Below, one piece after another: positions 48,201-58,200 of a stretch of 64,000 nucleotides of DNA. Position 1 is the stretch's first letter. Each line of letters starts with the position of its first letter. Under the pieces are notes generated by a model. The model worked only from the letters and a program-made list of their open reading frames with translations. It had not been told where the DNA came from and made no database searches. This DNA comes from Lathyrus oleraceus (Eukaryota > Streptophyta > Magnoliopsida > Fabales > Fabaceae): the NCBI RefSeq assembly GCF_024323335.1, contig NC_066584.1, forward strand, positions 422,015,319 through 422,079,318. Reading direction: 5' to 3'. The position numbers and the translations under genes were made by a program.

Positions 48201-48742
48201 TTCAGATCCCGGTAATCAACACACATCCTGACTTTGCCATCCTTCTTCGGCACGGGAACAATATTGGCAACCCACGGTGGGTAACTAGTAACAGCCAAGA
48301 ATCCTGCATCCCACTGCTTCTGAACCTCCTCCTTGATCTTGACTGCCATATCGGGACTAGTTCTGCGAAGCTTCTGCTTGACCGACGGACACTCTTCTCG
48401 GAGAGGTAACCGATGCACCACGATGTCTGTATCCAGACCCGGCATATCTTGGTATGACCAGGCGAATATTTCCACATATTCTCTTAGCATCTCGATTAGC
48501 CTCCTCTTGACAGAGTCTTCTAAAGCAGCCCCAATCTTGATCTCTTTTCTGGCGTCCTCAGTACCCAGATTGACGACTTCCAACTCTTCCTGGTGAGGTT
48601 GGATGACCCTTTCCTCTTGCTTCAGTAGTCTGACCAATTCTGCAGGGAGTTCACAGTCTTCCTCACTCTCCTCTTCAGCTTGGTAGATGGGATTGTTGAA
48701 ATCATACTGAGCCATAACAGAGTCGTTCACAGTGGATGCCAA
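45272..48742 (-). CDS. pol: Ogre C pol: reverse transcriptase, RNase H, archaeal-type RNase H, integrase
   Basis: 1,156 codons, uninterrupted. Reverse transcriptase lies at about 135-320 with PKKDGKVRMCVDYRDLN at 165-181 and the catalytic YVDD at 273-276. A Ty3-type RNase H at about 415-540 lacks the first catalytic Asp (YLSVTE). A second, archaeal-type RNase H at about 578-705 keeps D584, E622, D646 and D696. Integrase has a zinc site (H814/H818 region, C845, C848) and the catalytic triad D877, D938, E974 with 35 residues between the last two. The frame entered at 48742 starts with TTG; the first ATG is codon 10 (48715). The frame is open only from about 48763, so it is probably joined to Gag-protease by splicing at an acceptor near 48755 (ATGCAG). 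It would make cDNA and insert it. Confidence 0.95.
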   Translation of the reverse strand: MASTVNDSVMAQYDFNNPIYQAEEESEEDCELPAELVRLLKQEERVIQPHQEELEVVNLGTEDARKEIKIGAALEDSVKRRLIEMLREYVEIFAWSYQDMPGLDTDIVVHRLPLREECPSVKQKLRRTSPDMAVKIKEEVQKQWDAGFLAVTSYPPWVANIVPVPKKDGKVRMCVDYRDLNRASPKDDFPLPHIDVLVDNTAQSSVFSFMDGFSGYNQIKMAPEDMEKTTFITPWGTFCYKVMPFGLKNAGATYQRAMTTLFHDMMHNEIEVYVDDMIAKSQTEEEHLVNLQKLFDRLVKFKLRLNPNKCTFGVRSGKLLGFIVSEKGIEVDPAKVKAIQEMPEPKTEKQVRGFLGRLNYIARFISHLTATCEPIFKLLRKNQAIKWNNDCQKAFDKIKEYLQKPPILIPPVPGRPLIMYLSVTETSMGCVLGQHDESGRKEHAIYYLSKKFTDCETRYSLLEKTCCALAWAARRLRQYMLNHTTLLISRMDPVKYIFEKPALTGRVARWQMILTEYDIQYTSQKAIKGSILSDYLAEQPIDDYQPMMFEFPDEDIMYLKMKDCEEPLVEEGPDPDDKWTLMFDGAVNMNGNGVGAVLINPKGAHIPFSARLTFDVTNNEAEYEACIMGIEEAIDLRIKTLDIFGDSALVINQVNGDWNTNQPHLIPYRDYTRRILTFFKKVKLYHVPRDENQMADALATLSSMIKVHWWNQVPHVAVNRLERPAYVFAAESVNAIDDKPWYYDIKNFLKTQEYPEGASKNDKKTLRRLAGSFYLNQDDVLYKRNFDMVLLRCVDRHEADMLMQEVHEGSFGTHAGGHAMSKKLLRAGYYWMTMESDCFKYARKCHKCQIYADKVHVPPGPLNVMNSPWPFAMWGIDMIGRIEPTASNGHRFILVAIDYFTKWVEAASYANVTKQVVARFIKKEIICRYGVPERIITDNGSNLNNKVMKDLCRDFKIEHHNSSPYRPKMNGAVEAANKNIKKIVQKMVVTYKDWHEMLPFALHGYRTSVRTSTGATPYSLVYGMEAVLPVEVEIPSLRVLLDVKLDEAEWIRTRFNELSLIEERRLAAVCHGQLYQRRMKRAFDQKVRPQTFQTGDLVLKRILPPGADNRGKWTPNYEGPYVVKKVFSGGALMLTTMDGEDFPSPVNSDVVKKYFA

Positions 48743-48996
48743 AAGATCACTTCTGCATGTTTAATGTTTTGTTTTTTTAGAAAAAGATTTCAATAAAGTC
48801 ACAAAAAACAAAAACATTGCCATTTTATTTTTTTGAAAAAGTGGAAAACCGAAAATAGAAAGACAAAGATCTCAAAATTTGATTGAAAAAACGTCCTTTA
48901 TTTATAAACATTGAACATGATGTGGCCCTACAATGAACCACTACGCCTTGGGCAGAACGTAGGGTTTTCATGCAAAATGATAAAAACAAAAGAAAA
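48743..48996 (-). other. Probable intron or junction between Gag-protease and pol of Ogre C
   Basis: AT-rich non-coding gap with stops in all frames, ending in sense with TTAAACATGCAG just before the pol frame opens. Removal of an intron at this place is known for Ogre elements and would fuse protease to RT. The donor is not certain by eye; it should lie near the end of the Gag-protease frame (about 49000-49020). Confidence 0.55.
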
Positions 48997-51900
48997 TTAC
49001 TCTGTCAGTAGAGTAACTTGGACTACATCTTCTGCCGTCCAATTGTTGATGACCTCGCCTGGTGCACAAGGGCGGACCCAGACATCCAAATCATGACCAC
49101 TATCTTCACCATCAGTAGCAAAGACGTCTCCATGGTTCATCAGCCCAGCGCTGGTGAAGGTGCTCGGACCTGCTTGTACATGCTGCTCTGCTGCGAGAGG
49201 CTCGTACCCAATGCCGAACTTGTCTTCTTTGACAGGAAGATCAACCATCTTGCCCCAGCCTTCAGCTCTGCCGGAGTCAACAACCTCTTTGGCTTGCTTG
49301 TACGATGATATTGAAGCACCTGGCTTCCTCTGCTCTGCACAAGCTACACCTTCTAATGCCACAGTCTCGAATGCCTGGCACAGGGTTTCGTGGATCTCGC
49401 CATCCACCTCCACATACTTGAATGAGGAAAGATGACTCACCAGAATCTCCTCCTCACCGCAGACGGTCACAATCTGACCGTTCCAGACATACTTGAGTTT
49501 CTGATGGAGAGTCGACGAGACTGCTCCAGCGGCGTGAATCCAAGGACGCCCCAACAAACAGCTGTAAGCAGGCTGAATGTCCATCACATAAAATACGATG
49601 TCGAAGACTTCTGGACCTATCTTCACTGGCAAAGTGACTTCACCAAACACAGACCGTTTGGATCCATCGAAGGCACGCACAATCAGGTCACTGGGAGTGA
49701 GCACGACTCCCTCAACATCGATTTTCTTCAATATTTGCTTTGGAAGGACATTCAGGGACGACCCGGTGTCCACTAGCACATGAGATAGTACAGCACCTTT
49801 GCACTCCATAGTGATGTGCAAGGCTTTGTTGTGGTTGCGGCCCTCAGGCGTTAGATCTAGGTCAGTGAAACCTACACCATGCCTGGTACTCACATTTGCT
49901 AGTACACCCTCCAGCTGGTTGACGGATATCTCTTGCGGGACGTATGCCATGTTCAACATCTTCAACAGAGCGTCCCGATGTGCCTCAGAACACATCAGCA
50001 AGGAGAGTATCGAGATCTTCGACGGAGTCTGGTTGAGTTGATCGACAATCTTGTAATCACTCTTCTTTATGATCTTCATAAACTCCTCGACATCTTTCTG
50101 GAAAGAACCCTCAGCCTCCTTCTGAGCCGGTTCTTCATCAACCATTGTTTGCTTGCCCTTAGCCCTTGCAGATGACTCAGCAGCAGCATCTCTCACAGGC
50201 TGAGGAGCAAACAGTCGTCCACTCCTTGTGAAACCTCCCTGTCCTCCAACATTGTCCACCACAGGACTTGTAACAGCAGGGATCCTCACAGGAGCACTGA
50301 TCGTAACTGGTGTTTGAACAATTGGCCTTGTCTGATTACCAGCCCTCCTATCCCGGCGATAGGCGTTGTCATAACTCCAGGGCACAGCCCTACTATTTTC
50401 ATTCTGCCTTCTGCCAGGCGCAACAATAGTAGCAGGTGCTCTGATGGTTACCGGAGCAGAAATGGTAACCGGAGTATTGCTGGTGGTGGGTATACTGACA
50501 GCCCCACGTCCTCTTCCTTCAGCCGGCTTATAAAAAATGGTGACAGTAGACACTGCCCCATTATCTCTGGTAGCACGGCTAAACTGTAGACAGCCTTCGT
50601 CCATTAACCTCTGAATACCAGTCTTCAACTGGTCACAACCGTTGACAACCTCTGAACAACCCACACAATCTTCATTACAGCCCGGGTCAACACCCCCCTT
50701 CAACAATCGGCCCTTGACAATCAGTAAGGAAGTCTGGACATCTTCAACATTCACAACCAGATCTTCAGCTTCTCCATCTTCAATGTTATTAACCCTATGC
50801 CCTCCATGTTGTGGCATAGGATTGTTTACCACATTCGGAACCGGAGAGAAGTTGATTGTCTTGGAATCAATCAGATCCTGAACCTTGTGCTGAAACGCCC
50901 GACATCTTTCAGTATGGTGGCCTGGTGCCCCAGAGTGAAAGTCACATCTTACATTTGCATCGTAACCGGGTGGCAGTACGGTAGGAGTTGCCATCGTACG
51001 CAACTCTACAAACCCTAACCGGAGTAGTTCGGGTAGTAGCTCTGCGTACGACATAGGCAAAGGATCAAATCTTCTATCAGGATTCAACCTCTGTCTCTGC
51101 TGAAAAGGACGTTGCTGCTGTTGCTGCTGTTGTTGAGGTCGTTGCGGTTGTTGTGGTTGTTGTTGAACTCTTTGTTGTTGTTGTGGACGTGGTTGTGGTG
51201 CAGGAATGGTCACTGCAGCTATTGGACGACACTGGTCCCTGTTGTTGGCTCTGTAAGCACTCCCTCTGTGCTGTACAGCATTGGTTTCTCCTTCTCTACG
51301 GCGAGGTGCCCCAGAGAAGGGTTTCTTTGATGACGATGAGGAACCAGTATCGTGGATCCTCCCAGCCTTGATTAGGCTCTCAGTTCTTTCGCCGCAGATT
51401 ACGACGTCAGAAAAGCTTCCGAATGGGCAGCTTCCCATCCGATCCATATAGACACCTTGTAGAGTGCTAATGAACATGTCAGTCAACTCCCTTTCCAGCA
51501 TAGGGGGTTGAACTCTCGCAGCTAGTTTGCGCCATCTCTGGGCGTACTCTTTAAAACTTTCACTGTTCTTCTGACATAAGCTTTGTAACTGAGTTCTGGT
51601 TGGAGCCATGTCCATGTTGTGCTTATACTGCCTGAGGAACGCCTCACCCAGGTCTCTCCAGCACCGAATTGAATCCTGCTTCAATTCCATGTACCAATCC
51701 AAGGATGCCCCAGATAGACTATCCTGGAAGAAATACATCCACATCTTCTCATCGTCTGTGTATGCGGATATCTTTCTGTAATATGCCTGCACATGGGTGC
51801 GAGGGCAGGAGGTACCGTTGTATTTGTCAAATGACGGCGCCTTGAATTTGTGCGGGATTCTCAGTCCTTCAACCAATCCCATGTTCGTAACGTCAAAACC

Positions 51901-52500
51901 GAGGGAGTTTTGACATTCCATTGCTCTGATCTTCTCAGCTAGGGCCTCAACTTTGCGATCTCTCGCATCATTTCTACCCAACATGTTGTCATCTTCACTG
52001 AGCATAGTAAACAAATCCTCCTGTCTGTCAACAATTGGAATTCTGTTACGGACCGGAGCATGGATGACTCTGGGACTAACAACATCCGGAGCAATCGGTT
52101 GACTGTCGACTCGGATACCCCTCAACTCTTCACCCACAGCGTAGTTGTTGACGGGAATAGCAGCGGCAGGGACCTCAGGAACTGGGTTTCCTTCTTGCAG
52201 AGGCTGGTTGGGCGGTGGCAATGTAGCTTCTTGCCTCTGGACCATTGCTCGGAGCTCTTCTTGGCCTTGCGCGACCCCTTGCATCATATGAATGAACTGG
52301 GCCATGCTAGCCCTCATCTCTGCCAACTCGGCTTGTACTTGATCCATGTTGCGTTGATGGTTGAGCCTCGTTGAGTAGCGGTGTTGTCTTTGATCAGCTA
52401 TCCTGCCTGAACACAAGAACCCACAGTAAGAAGACGGCACAAGAACACCTGTTATGCAAATGATATGATTATGATGTCTAATGACATGCATGATGCACAT
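48997..52500 (-). CDS. gag: Ogre C Gag and aspartic protease
   Basis: 1,167 codons open; the likely Met is residue 52 (MDQVQAELAEM, about 52347), because the first 50 residues look like leader translation. Gag capsid-type core at about 215-380 (FKAPSFDKYNGTSCP, WMYFFQDSLSGASLDWY, FISTLQGVY). Gln-rich stretch at 436-472. A zinc-knuckle-like C-X2-H...GH-X4-C at 519-533 (CDFHSGAPGHHTERC). Pro/Thr/Val repeats (PVTISAPV) at 675-740. The aspartic protease has VDTGSS with D911 and the flap-side motif CLLGRPWIHAAG near 981-993. It forms the particle and processes the polyprotein. Intact, unlike the E copy. Confidence 0.93.
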   Translation of the reverse strand: MCIMHVIRHHNHIICITGVLVPSSYCGFLCSGRIADQRQHRYSTRLNHQRNMDQVQAELAEMRASMAQFIHMMQGVAQGQEELRAMVQRQEATLPPPNQPLQEGNPVPEVPAAAIPVNNYAVGEELRGIRVDSQPIAPDVVSPRVIHAPVRNRIPIVDRQEDLFTMLSEDDNMLGRNDARDRKVEALAEKIRAMECQNSLGFDVTNMGLVEGLRIPHKFKAPSFDKYNGTSCPRTHVQAYYRKISAYTDDEKMWMYFFQDSLSGASLDWYMELKQDSIRCWRDLGEAFLRQYKHNMDMAPTRTQLQSLCQKNSESFKEYAQRWRKLAARVQPPMLERELTDMFISTLQGVYMDRMGSCPFGSFSDVVICGERTESLIKAGRIHDTGSSSSSKKPFSGAPRRREGETNAVQHRGSAYRANNRDQCRPIAAVTIPAPQPRPQQQQRVQQQPQQPQRPQQQQQQQQRPFQQRQRLNPDRRFDPLPMSYAELLPELLRLGFVELRTMATPTVLPPGYDANVRCDFHSGAPGHHTERCRAFQHKVQDLIDSKTINFSPVPNVVNNPMPQHGGHRVNNIEDGEAEDLVVNVEDVQTSLLIVKGRLLKGGVDPGCNEDCVGCSEVVNGCDQLKTGIQRLMDEGCLQFSRATRDNGAVSTVTIFYKPAEGRGRGAVSIPTTSNTPVTISAPVTIRAPATIVAPGRRQNENSRAVPWSYDNAYRRDRRAGNQTRPIVQTPVTISAPVRIPAVTSPVVDNVGGQGGFTRSGRLFAPQPVRDAAAESSARAKGKQTMVDEEPAQKEAEGSFQKDVEEFMKIIKKSDYKIVDQLNQTPSKISILSLLMCSEAHRDALLKMLNMAYVPQEISVNQLEGVLANVSTRHGVGFTDLDLTPEGRNHNKALHITMECKGAVLSHVLVDTGSSLNVLPKQILKKIDVEGVVLTPSDLIVRAFDGSKRSVFGEVTLPVKIGPEVFDIVFYVMDIQPAYSCLLGRPWIHAAGAVSSTLHQKLKYVWNGQIVTVCGEEEILVSHLSSFKYVEVDGEIHETLCQAFETVALEGVACAEQRKPGASISSYKQAKEVVDSGRAEGWGKMVDLPVKEDKFGIGYEPLAAEQHVQAGPSTFTSAGLMNHGDVFATDGEDSGHDLDVWVRPCAPGEVINNWTAEDVVQVTLLTE

Positions 52501-52811
52501 GAGATGCTCATTTCTCAGGCATTCAAAGAGCCTGACCCATTCTGGAAGGATGGCAACCTACAAGAACAGACCAAACAGATACAGGGAAAAAGAGAGCAAC
52601 AGGGAAAATCAGACATCCTTATATATGAATAAGGGTAAAATAGTCATACAACTGAATATTCGAAAACAGAGTACAAAGAAAAAGAATCCCATCCAACAAG
52701 TCTGGAGGTGATTCTCAATAAAAAGATCCAAAGAGATGGATTACACACAAATGAATCCCATCCAACAAGCCTGGAGGTGATTCAACAAAAAGATACAAAC
52801 AAAGATACAGT
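52501..52811 (-). other. Spacer between ORF1 and gag of Ogre C
   Basis: No open frame of note. An 18-base segment, ATCCCATCCAACAAGxCTGGAGGTGATTC, is repeated at 52686 and 52755, a local duplication of about 69 bp. It may carry a splice or reinitiation signal for gag; none is evident. Confidence 0.5.
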
Positions 52812-54452
52812 CTAAGGCAGACGGTCTTCTGGAATGAGGGTCTTCAGGTAATGACACTGGTCGATCAGCAGTGAGCATTCTGAACAATCTGGTAGCGGAG
52901 TGATCTTCTCTTTCAACTGTCTCCTCAGCTCCAAGACTTCTCCTCCAAGATACTCCTCTGACTTCTGTCTCAACTCCATCTCCTTCTTCAACTGATTGTC
53001 CTTGTCTTTGAGTTGCTTCTCCAAGTCTCTGATTTTCTTTTGATAACCGACCTCTGCTCTCTGCAGTCTCAGACATTCCCTATGTTCTGCATCCATCAGG
53101 GACTCCATTTCCTCATACGACCTCCTCTTCCCCCTCTCTCTGCTAGCATCCTCTCCTTGCACTTCCCTGAGTTGATGGGCCAAATGCAGCTTATCAGCTT
53201 GAGCTTTGTACAACTCCATCTGAGTGTCTTGCTCCTTCTCCCTCAGACGCCGACTCTCCATCAGGGCTTGCTTATAGTGCTCAGCAGACACACTATCCGC
53301 AAGGATCAAGGGTGGTTGCTCTTGCAATGATTCCGTCCTATCGTAGGGTAACAGCAAAGTTTCCACTCTCTTCTTTACCCAATCAGTGTAATCGGGCATG
53401 GCTATGGCAAACTTCTTCCCCAAGATGGACCCATCCTTTACTCCAACTGATCTCCAGGCCTTCCCTATCTGCTCCAGCCTAACAGGGTCATCCTTCTTCT
53501 CAAAATACACACTCTCAGCTATCTCGGCTTCGAGAGGTCTTCGACTCATAACAAACCCTAACTGGCGAAGGGAGAGAACTGGGTTGTAGCTGATGCAACC
53601 CCTGGTCCCCACAAGTGGCACGTTCGGGAATTCTCCACATCTCATGATAACATCCCTCACGTCCATTCGGTATGACTGCCATCTGATGTCGTAGGAAGTG
53701 AGCGACATGACCCTCTGAGTCCACTTCAGAGTGCTCTGGGTATCTACAAATGGTCCACTGGCTGGCAGAAGCGACATGAACCACTTGTACAGAAGAGGTA
53801 AGCAGCATCTAATGGCTCCACCTTTACCATGCCTACTGTGGATGGCATAATAAGTATCAGCAAGGAGGGTAGGGACTGGATTCCCTCTGATAAAGATGCT
53901 GATAGCAGCATGGTCTATGAAGTTCGGCATACTGGGAAATAGGATGATCCCATAGATCATGACAGCTAGCCGTGCGTGAAAAACTTCCCAATTCCCCTTA
54001 TCTGCTTCAACTCTGGCAATCCTCAACAGAAACCTCAAAGGCAGACCTACTACTTCCCCACAGGGCCTCCAATTCTTACCAACCTCCTCAACGCTCAACC
54101 GGAGAGCTCTGGCAATCAATCTGAAGTCGACCTCCTTTGGGACGTCCAAGAAGGGAGTCTGATGCTGAATAGGGATACTCAACAGGATAGAGTACTCCTC
54201 AAGGGTAGGTGCAAGCTGATAATCCTGGAAGGTGAAGCATCTGAGCTCTGGATCATAAAACTGAAGTAGCGTCTGCAGAGGTACTGGGTCCACTACTGTC
54301 TTCAACAATGTCAAGATATCTCCATACTGCCCAACAAAACTCCTCAGACGGTCACCTATCACAAGGCTCCCCAACTCGACTAGTGGAGTCAACGGCTCAC
54401 GATGGAAAACATAGACACAGGTCTTCCGCTTCGGCTCTGGGACTGTCGCCAT
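52812..54452 (-). CDS. Ogre C ORF1, protein of unknown function upstream of gag
   Basis: Chosen start is MATVPEPKRKTCVYVF at 54452; a longer frame to 54614 only adds Lys-rich translation of a homopurine tract. 546 residues. An N-terminal globular region (about 1-360) has VDPVPLQTLLQFYDPELRCFTFQDYQLAPTLEEYSILLSIP (broken here by spacing for reading), NWRPCGEVVGLPLRFLL and WFMSLLPASGPF. A C-terminal 150-residue charged coiled coil (EKEQDTQMELYKAQADKLHL, YQKKIRDLEKQLKDKDNQLK) follows, then a CSEC tail. ORF1 upstream of gag is a defining feature of Ogre elements. I believe the N-terminal region belongs to a plant DUF family (DUF7745-like). The role is unknown. Confidence 0.85.
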   Translation of the reverse strand: MATVPEPKRKTCVYVFHREPLTPLVELGSLVIGDRLRSFVGQYGDILTLLKTVVDPVPLQTLLQFYDPELRCFTFQDYQLAPTLEEYSILLSIPIQHQTPFLDVPKEVDFRLIARALRLSVEEVGKNWRPCGEVVGLPLRFLLRIARVEADKGNWEVFHARLAVMIYGIILFPSMPNFIDHAAISIFIRGNPVPTLLADTYYAIHSRHGKGGAIRCCLPLLYKWFMSLLPASGPFVDTQSTLKWTQRVMSLTSYDIRWQSYRMDVRDVIMRCGEFPNVPLVGTRGCISYNPVLSLRQLGFVMSRRPLEAEIAESVYFEKKDDPVRLEQIGKAWRSVGVKDGSILGKKFAIAMPDYTDWVKKRVETLLLPYDRTESLQEQPPLILADSVSAEHYKQALMESRRLREKEQDTQMELYKAQADKLHLAHQLREVQGEDASRERGKRRSYEEMESLMDAEHRECLRLQRAEVGYQKKIRDLEKQLKDKDNQLKKEMELRQKSEEYLGGEVLELRRQLKEKITPLPDCSECSLLIDQCHYLKTLIPEDRLP

Positions 54453-54511
54453 CTTTATCAGTAGACAAGCTCGTGAATGTACCTGAGAAATGATATGCAT
54501 GCAGAGATTAG

Positions 54512-54575
54512 TTCTTTTTTCTTTTTCTTTTTTTCTCTTCCTTTTTTTTTTTTTTTTTTTTTTCACTTTTTTTTC
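54512..54575 (-). repeat. Homopurine (sense) tract before ORF1 of Ogre C
   Basis: On the plus strand, 64 bases of almost only T with some C, including a run of 22 T at 54542-54563. In sense it is poly(A)/G, 60 nt upstream of the ORF1 ATG. It could be an A-rich leader aiding initiation or an internal polypurine primer site. Slippage-prone. Confidence 0.85.
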
Positions 54576-55266
54576 AATGCGTTTCTTTTGAAAAATAAAT
54601 ATGCTATGATGCACATGATGCAGACTGGACTGGCTGGTTGCGCAAACTCTGATTGCTGGGTTGAAACTTCAGTCAAAATCGGAACATAAATCCAACTTAA
54701 GGTCAACTGAAAACTGTCGTCTGAACTAGAGTCACCAACAGAACCAAGTCACCAACAGAACCGAGTCACCAACAGTACCTGTAATGAATAACCCTTCCCC
54801 ACTCACGGGTGTAGTCTAGGCCAGGGTAAGGCTGAGAGAAACGCAGGATAAACAACCCTTTCAAGAAATATTATCCTGTGCACACCCGATGTATGCACCG
54901 ATAATACCCCATCAGAGTCTGAACTGCTCGTGATATCAATGTTCCGCTAAGTGGCGTACACCACCCGCTTCCCATGAATCACTCTATTCCTAGGTATCCT
55001 AGATTGCACTCATGGTCTGGGTATTGGACCTTTTACCTCAATTGACTCCCCCCCCACACAGAGAAAAACAGACAGCCAGCCAGCAATGAATAATGAATAT
55101 GAATGCAAACATCAATGCACACAATCAATGCAAACAATAAATGTACATATATACAATGAATGCAATAAAATACAACAAGCAGAAAGCAACCAAAACCCTA
55201 ATCCTAGAGAGCGCTAGGAGAGACTCGCTCAGGGAAGATGGACCAGCATAGGTCAACTTCTCTACA
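54576..55266 (-). other. 5' leader of Ogre C
   Basis: Non-coding between the primer-binding site and ORF1. Contains a 3 x 17 bp repeat AGTCACCAACAGAACCx at 54730-54780. No other structure recognised by eye. Confidence 0.65.
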
Positions 55267-55284
55267 TCCCCAGCAGAGTCGCCA
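55267..55284 (-). promoter_or_regulatory. Primer-binding site of Ogre C, tRNA-Arg type
   Basis: The minus strand reads TGGCGACTCTGCTGGGGA, two bases inside the 5' LTR end at 55287. Identical to the site of element A at 1031-1048. Perfect complement of the tRNA-Arg 3' end as known for Ogre. Confidence 0.93.
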
Positions 55285-55286
55285 GC

Positions 55287-58200
55287 TGTCGCATCGCGCG
55301 AAAAACCGGCGGGAAAAGAAAGAAACAACAGAGCCGCCACCGTGCGTTATTTATCCCAAAAGAGGGAAAGGAAACGCTCGAAGTAAACCTAGGAAAAGAA
55401 CATGGTCTCGCGACCAAAGAGGATGGGTTCGGGAGTCAGTTATGCGAAGGGAAGGTGTTAGGCACCCTACGCATCCGTAGTACTCTACGGGATCCACGCA
55501 CAAAAGGAAAGAAGATTGGTTGCTAAACACTGCTCAAACACACACACACTGGCTGAAGGAATCGAAAGAGACTGACTGAAACTGAACTCGGCAGGATGTC
55601 GCATCCTGGGCCTACTTAGTCTATCAGGCATAGACATCAGAGTCCAAGTAGTTCGGACTGGGGAAAACACATGCTCGCTAGGATATCGTATCCTATGCAT
55701 ACGTATCTTCTCGGACGAGAGAAGAATCAGAGCATTCGTAGCTCGGCTGACACGCACGCAAACAAGACAAAACACAGGCAAACGTGGAGCCCGACTGCCA
55801 ATCGATGGACTTATGTCAGCATCCGAACCTAAAACACACGCAAAGAGGCAAACATGGAGCCCAAACGCCAATCACTGGACTTACATTGACATCCGAACCT
55901 AAACAACACAACAGATAGATAGGGAGTCGGGGACTCAGCCTATAACTGTCAAACACAAGCAAACAGACAGACAGCAAATGCTAAGGAGTCGCGGACTCGA
56001 GCCTAGCAAAGGTCAGACAACACACACAAAAGAAAGAAAAGGGCGCCCGGAGAGATCAGCTCAATCTCCTGCCTACATACTTCATCTGGTATGAAGATCA
56101 GGGCGATGTAGTTCCCCTACGCAGGGACAAAGGTTCTAGCCTAACCAGATAACAGAGGGAGACACAACTCTAGGGAGACTACGACTCGAGCCTAGATGTT
56201 GTCATGCAAAAGTCAACCCTAAGTCAAGGTTTCTAGCTAAATGGCACAAGGGCCAACCTATCCTGAACAGACACAGGAAAAAGCAAAGCCTCGATTGCAA
56301 CTAGGGCAAGAGAAAGGGGATATCTCAATCACAACAGGGGTGAGAGAAAAGAATTAGATGTTAGTGGTTAGTCAAAACTCGGCAAGACATCGCGTCTCGT
56401 GCCTACGTATCTCATCTGAACATGAGAATCAGAGTTGCCGTAGTTCGGCCAAACAACTCTAAGTATGGCTCACACAAGGGTTAAGCCACACAACCTACCT
56501 TGCACAAGGGCAAGCACAAACTAAAGCCTAAAGAGGCAAACAAAACAATCACAAACACATACAGCATAAGATAAACACACCAACAAGGGGGGCTCAAACA
56601 TCAAAGGTTAGGCACTAGGGCCAACTGGAATGGGGTAAGTGTTGCTCTTAACCTTGCCATTGAGAGGCTAAGGTGAAGCAGATGAAAGGAGATGAGGGGT
56701 GTGCCTCATTGCTTCTATCCCTAATCAGGGAGAGCATCAAATAATAGAAAGTGGGGGAGTTCAGAAAGATGGAACTCTTTCCCCATTATTGACTCGATAG
56801 ATCTTGGGTTTTTATCTCGATGCTTCAACCATGTAATGGGAGCAGAGAGAGGACACACTGAATAGTGGGGGATAGATTGCTTATCCCTACCTTCCACCAA
56901 TTGCCTCAAATGAGGACTTTTCCTGCTTGGGACAATTTTAAACAAACACAGGCATTGCCTCTTAAGGAGGACTTCAGACAGTTTGCCCGGTCAAATAACA
57001 GACCGGGTCTCCAGACTACATGAAGAAAGAAAGGTTTATACCTCAAAAGCAAATGCTAAAATAGCAAAGCAAGCAAGTTCAGAGAACTTAAGCAACTAAA
57101 GTACTTGGTATGAAGAATTCAATGGAACAGTGGTGTTTTGGTGGTTACAAGCTTAGACAGTAGCTTCTTTTTGCCTTGCAATGATGAAGAGTGAAGTATG
57201 CTAGCTCAGAACCTCTTGAAAACTTCCAACACTTGACCTGCCATTGTTGAGTTTGATGAGAAACAAAGTGAGGAAGGGGTTTACAGCAGGGGAATGGAGG
57301 TGAAAAGAAGTTCCCAACGGTGCTTGGATGATGAAGGAGTGAAGGTTACTCTAGGGTTTTGAATGGTTCGTGCAGAATTTCCTTTATGCCAAAAAATGCA
57401 AAGTGTGAAGGTGAGAGTCTTTTTTCTGTGGCTGCAATCCCTAGGGTTTTGAAAGTGTCAGAAAAAAAGTTTATATGTGCTGTTGTAGGTTGGTTTAAGG
57501 AGTGCTTAACTTGATTATCTCAAATGAATGGAATTGCAATTTTACTAATCCTTGCATAAGTGAAAAAAATGGAGGTGTATGTTTGTGCAATTGGGCTTGG
57601 CATGAGATGCTAGCAGACCAAAACTCTGCTGTTTGCTGTTGCTTCATGAGTTGTTGTACTTGCCTTGCTTATGTATAGCTTTTTGCACCATTTGCCTACT
57701 TATGCACTTTTGGTCCAAAATGTGATACAATGGTGGTATGACCATGAATTCAAACTTGGAACATGTCTCAAATACGGTTTAAAACATTTCCCAATTGGTC
57801 AAGTCAAGAAAAAGTCAAAGAGGCAAAAAGTCAAAGTTTGGTCAAACTTTGAATTTAAATGAAAAAGGTCCAAAAATGCCATTTTGAATGGTAAGGTTTT
57901 AGGTCATGAAATTTATATTTTTGGAAAGAGGATGAAAAATGTGGTTTGTAGGAAAAAACCCCACCAAATTTGGCCTTATGGTTTGAGAGATATGCTCAGT
58001 TGAAGTTCACAAATTGATGAAAATGATTGGATCATATCTTGACAACCATACATGGGATTTGAGAGTTCTTGGACTTTTTGAAAATGGGAAGACAAAATCT
58101 TCAACTTTCATGTTGGGAAAAAATTCATTTGGAGCTTGTATCATGATGTAAGTTGAAGATCAAGAAGTTTCCATTTTTGGCAGTTGAAATTACAGGTCCA

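Noticed and set aside
54453..54614. Lys-rich N-terminal extension of ORF1
   Set aside because: It is translation of the homopurine tract; the Met at 54452 begins the conserved sequence.
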